Positions 63,344 through 64,000 of a stretch of DNA of 64,000 nt are shown piece by piece. The stretch's first letter is position 1, and each line of letters starts with the position of its first letter. The DNA is from Bacteroidetes oral taxon 274 str. F0058 (lineage in GTDB: Bacteria; Bacteroidota; Bacteroidia; Bacteroidales; Paludibacteraceae). The stretch lies in contig GG774890.1 in NCBI GenBank assembly GCA_000163695.1, positions 510,339-574,338 on the forward strand, read 5' to 3'. Under the pieces are notes generated by a model. It was given only the letters and a program-made list of their open reading frames with translations. It had not been told where the DNA came from and ran no database searches. The position numbers and the translations under genes were made by a program.

Positions 63344-63386
63344 CAGCCTAATAAAATCATTTTATAAACATAAAAATTTCACACTT

Positions 63387-64000
63387 ATGAAAAATTTGAA
63401 AATTAATGCACGTATCACCGAAGTGGCAGACACAGCCACACGGCTTTTGATTTTGTTTAAGAGGCATCCCGCAATCGGCGACGACACTATCCTCAAACCG
63501 CTTTTTGCCGAAATAGGTACGCTCGCCGAACAACTTTCGGAAGTTATCAAAAGCGATAAGACTCTATCGGAGCTCGATATTGCCGATACCGTTCGTGGCG
63601 AAGCTATACGCAAGTTCGACAAAATTTTACAAGGGTATGCCGCTATGCCTATCGAGACCCTGCAGAAGCCGGGAGCGAAGCTCTACGAGGTTTTCTCCAA
63701 ATACGGCGTGAAAATCACACGTGAAAACTATGCCGTAGAGTCCGCCCATATAGACTCGCTCCTTACAGACCTCGCCGCACCGGGACTTGCAGGCGAGATT
63801 TCGTCGCTCGCGGGAGTAACGGAGGCTATAGAGGCAATACGAACAGCCCAAAAATCGTTCAACGAAAAGCGGGTAACATACGAACAGAATATCGCCGCCA
63901 AAAACGCAAAACAAAAATCGGCTGAGCTGAAGAAAATGCTTTTGGAACGGGTCAATACATCGCTCCTGCCCTATCTGACATCGCTCAAAAGTATGAAATC
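63387..64000 (+). CDS. DUF6261 family protein, N-terminal part
   Basis: The frame is open from MKNLKINARITEVADTATRLL to the window edge, 204 residues seen. The helical pattern (RGEAIRKFDKILQGYAAMP, KLYEVFSKYGVKITRENYAVESAHIDSLLTDLAAP, AGVTEAIEAIRTAQKSFNEKRVTYEQNIAAKNAKQ) fits the Bacteroidota family DUF6261, usually about 240 residues, function unknown. The usual N-terminal LPLxRLRNxEHFQF-like start is not obvious, so this may be a divergent member. It is the only gene directly downstream of the 42-bp array and its promoter. Confidence 0.7.
   Translation, partial: MKNLKINARITEVADTATRLLILFKRHPAIGDDTILKPLFAEIGTLAEQLSEVIKSDKTLSELDIADTVRGEAIRKFDKILQGYAAMPIETLQKPGAKLYEVFSKYGVKITRENYAVESAHIDSLLTDLAAPGLAGEISSLAGVTEAIEAIRTAQKSFNEKRVTYEQNIAAKNAKQKSAELKKMLLERVNTSLLPYLTSLKSMK

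Overview
The window comes from a Bacteroidota chromosome, most likely order Bacteroidales. Genes typical of that phylum are present: a PorD/DUF4835 type IX secretion protein, CarboxypepD-reg TonB-dependent receptors, DUF5020, DUF6261 and a SecA with the usual N-terminal insertion. Promoter-like TAnnTTTG elements, sometimes with a TTTG about 20 bp upstream, precede many genes on both strands. I cannot name a genus from the sequence alone.

Layout. 1-10.6 kb: start of sufB, a membrane protein, a TonB-dependent receptor, a cysteine-rich lipoprotein, a clostridial-type secondary alcohol dehydrogenase, an acidic small protein, a GT2 glycosyltransferase and secA. 10.8-19.3 kb: a co-directional housekeeping run of rlmD, porD, recN, a 3'-5' exonuclease, a YeiH-type exporter, mutS2 and folB. 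19.3-26.1 kb: ribosomal proteins L3 to S14, starting from its own promoter without S10 and closed by a terminator before the usual S8-L6-L18 part. 26.2-35.1 kb: an SBF-like transporter, a SMUG2-type glycosylase, a Type III restriction-modification (R-M) pair, a CPBP protease and an EamA transporter. The Type III pair is bracketed by two copies of the 5' end of the glycosylase gene.

35.5-43.6 kb holds a five-gene leftward operon: cytosine methyltransferase, MORC-like GHKL ATPase, Z1 helicase-like protein, PD-(D/E)XK nuclease, and a 623-residue protein I cannot assign, which ends in two tandem ~98-residue repeats. An IS30-family element lies just upstream, broken and with its 5' half inverted. 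44.7-62.0 kb returns to chromosome-like genes: two S41 peptidases, a second TonB-dependent receptor, DUF5020, a Crp/Fnr regulator, FtsK, an acyltransferase, a DUF2156/GNAT pair, SpoIID, a CtlX-type hydrolase and dnaK. The last 2 kb hold an AT-rich orphan gene, then six near-palindromes at exactly 42-bp spacing, then the start of a DUF6261 gene.

The most unusual items are the 42-bp phased array, the unassigned repeat-bearing partner in the MORC/Z1 R-M operon, and the Type III R-M insertion with a long target duplication.
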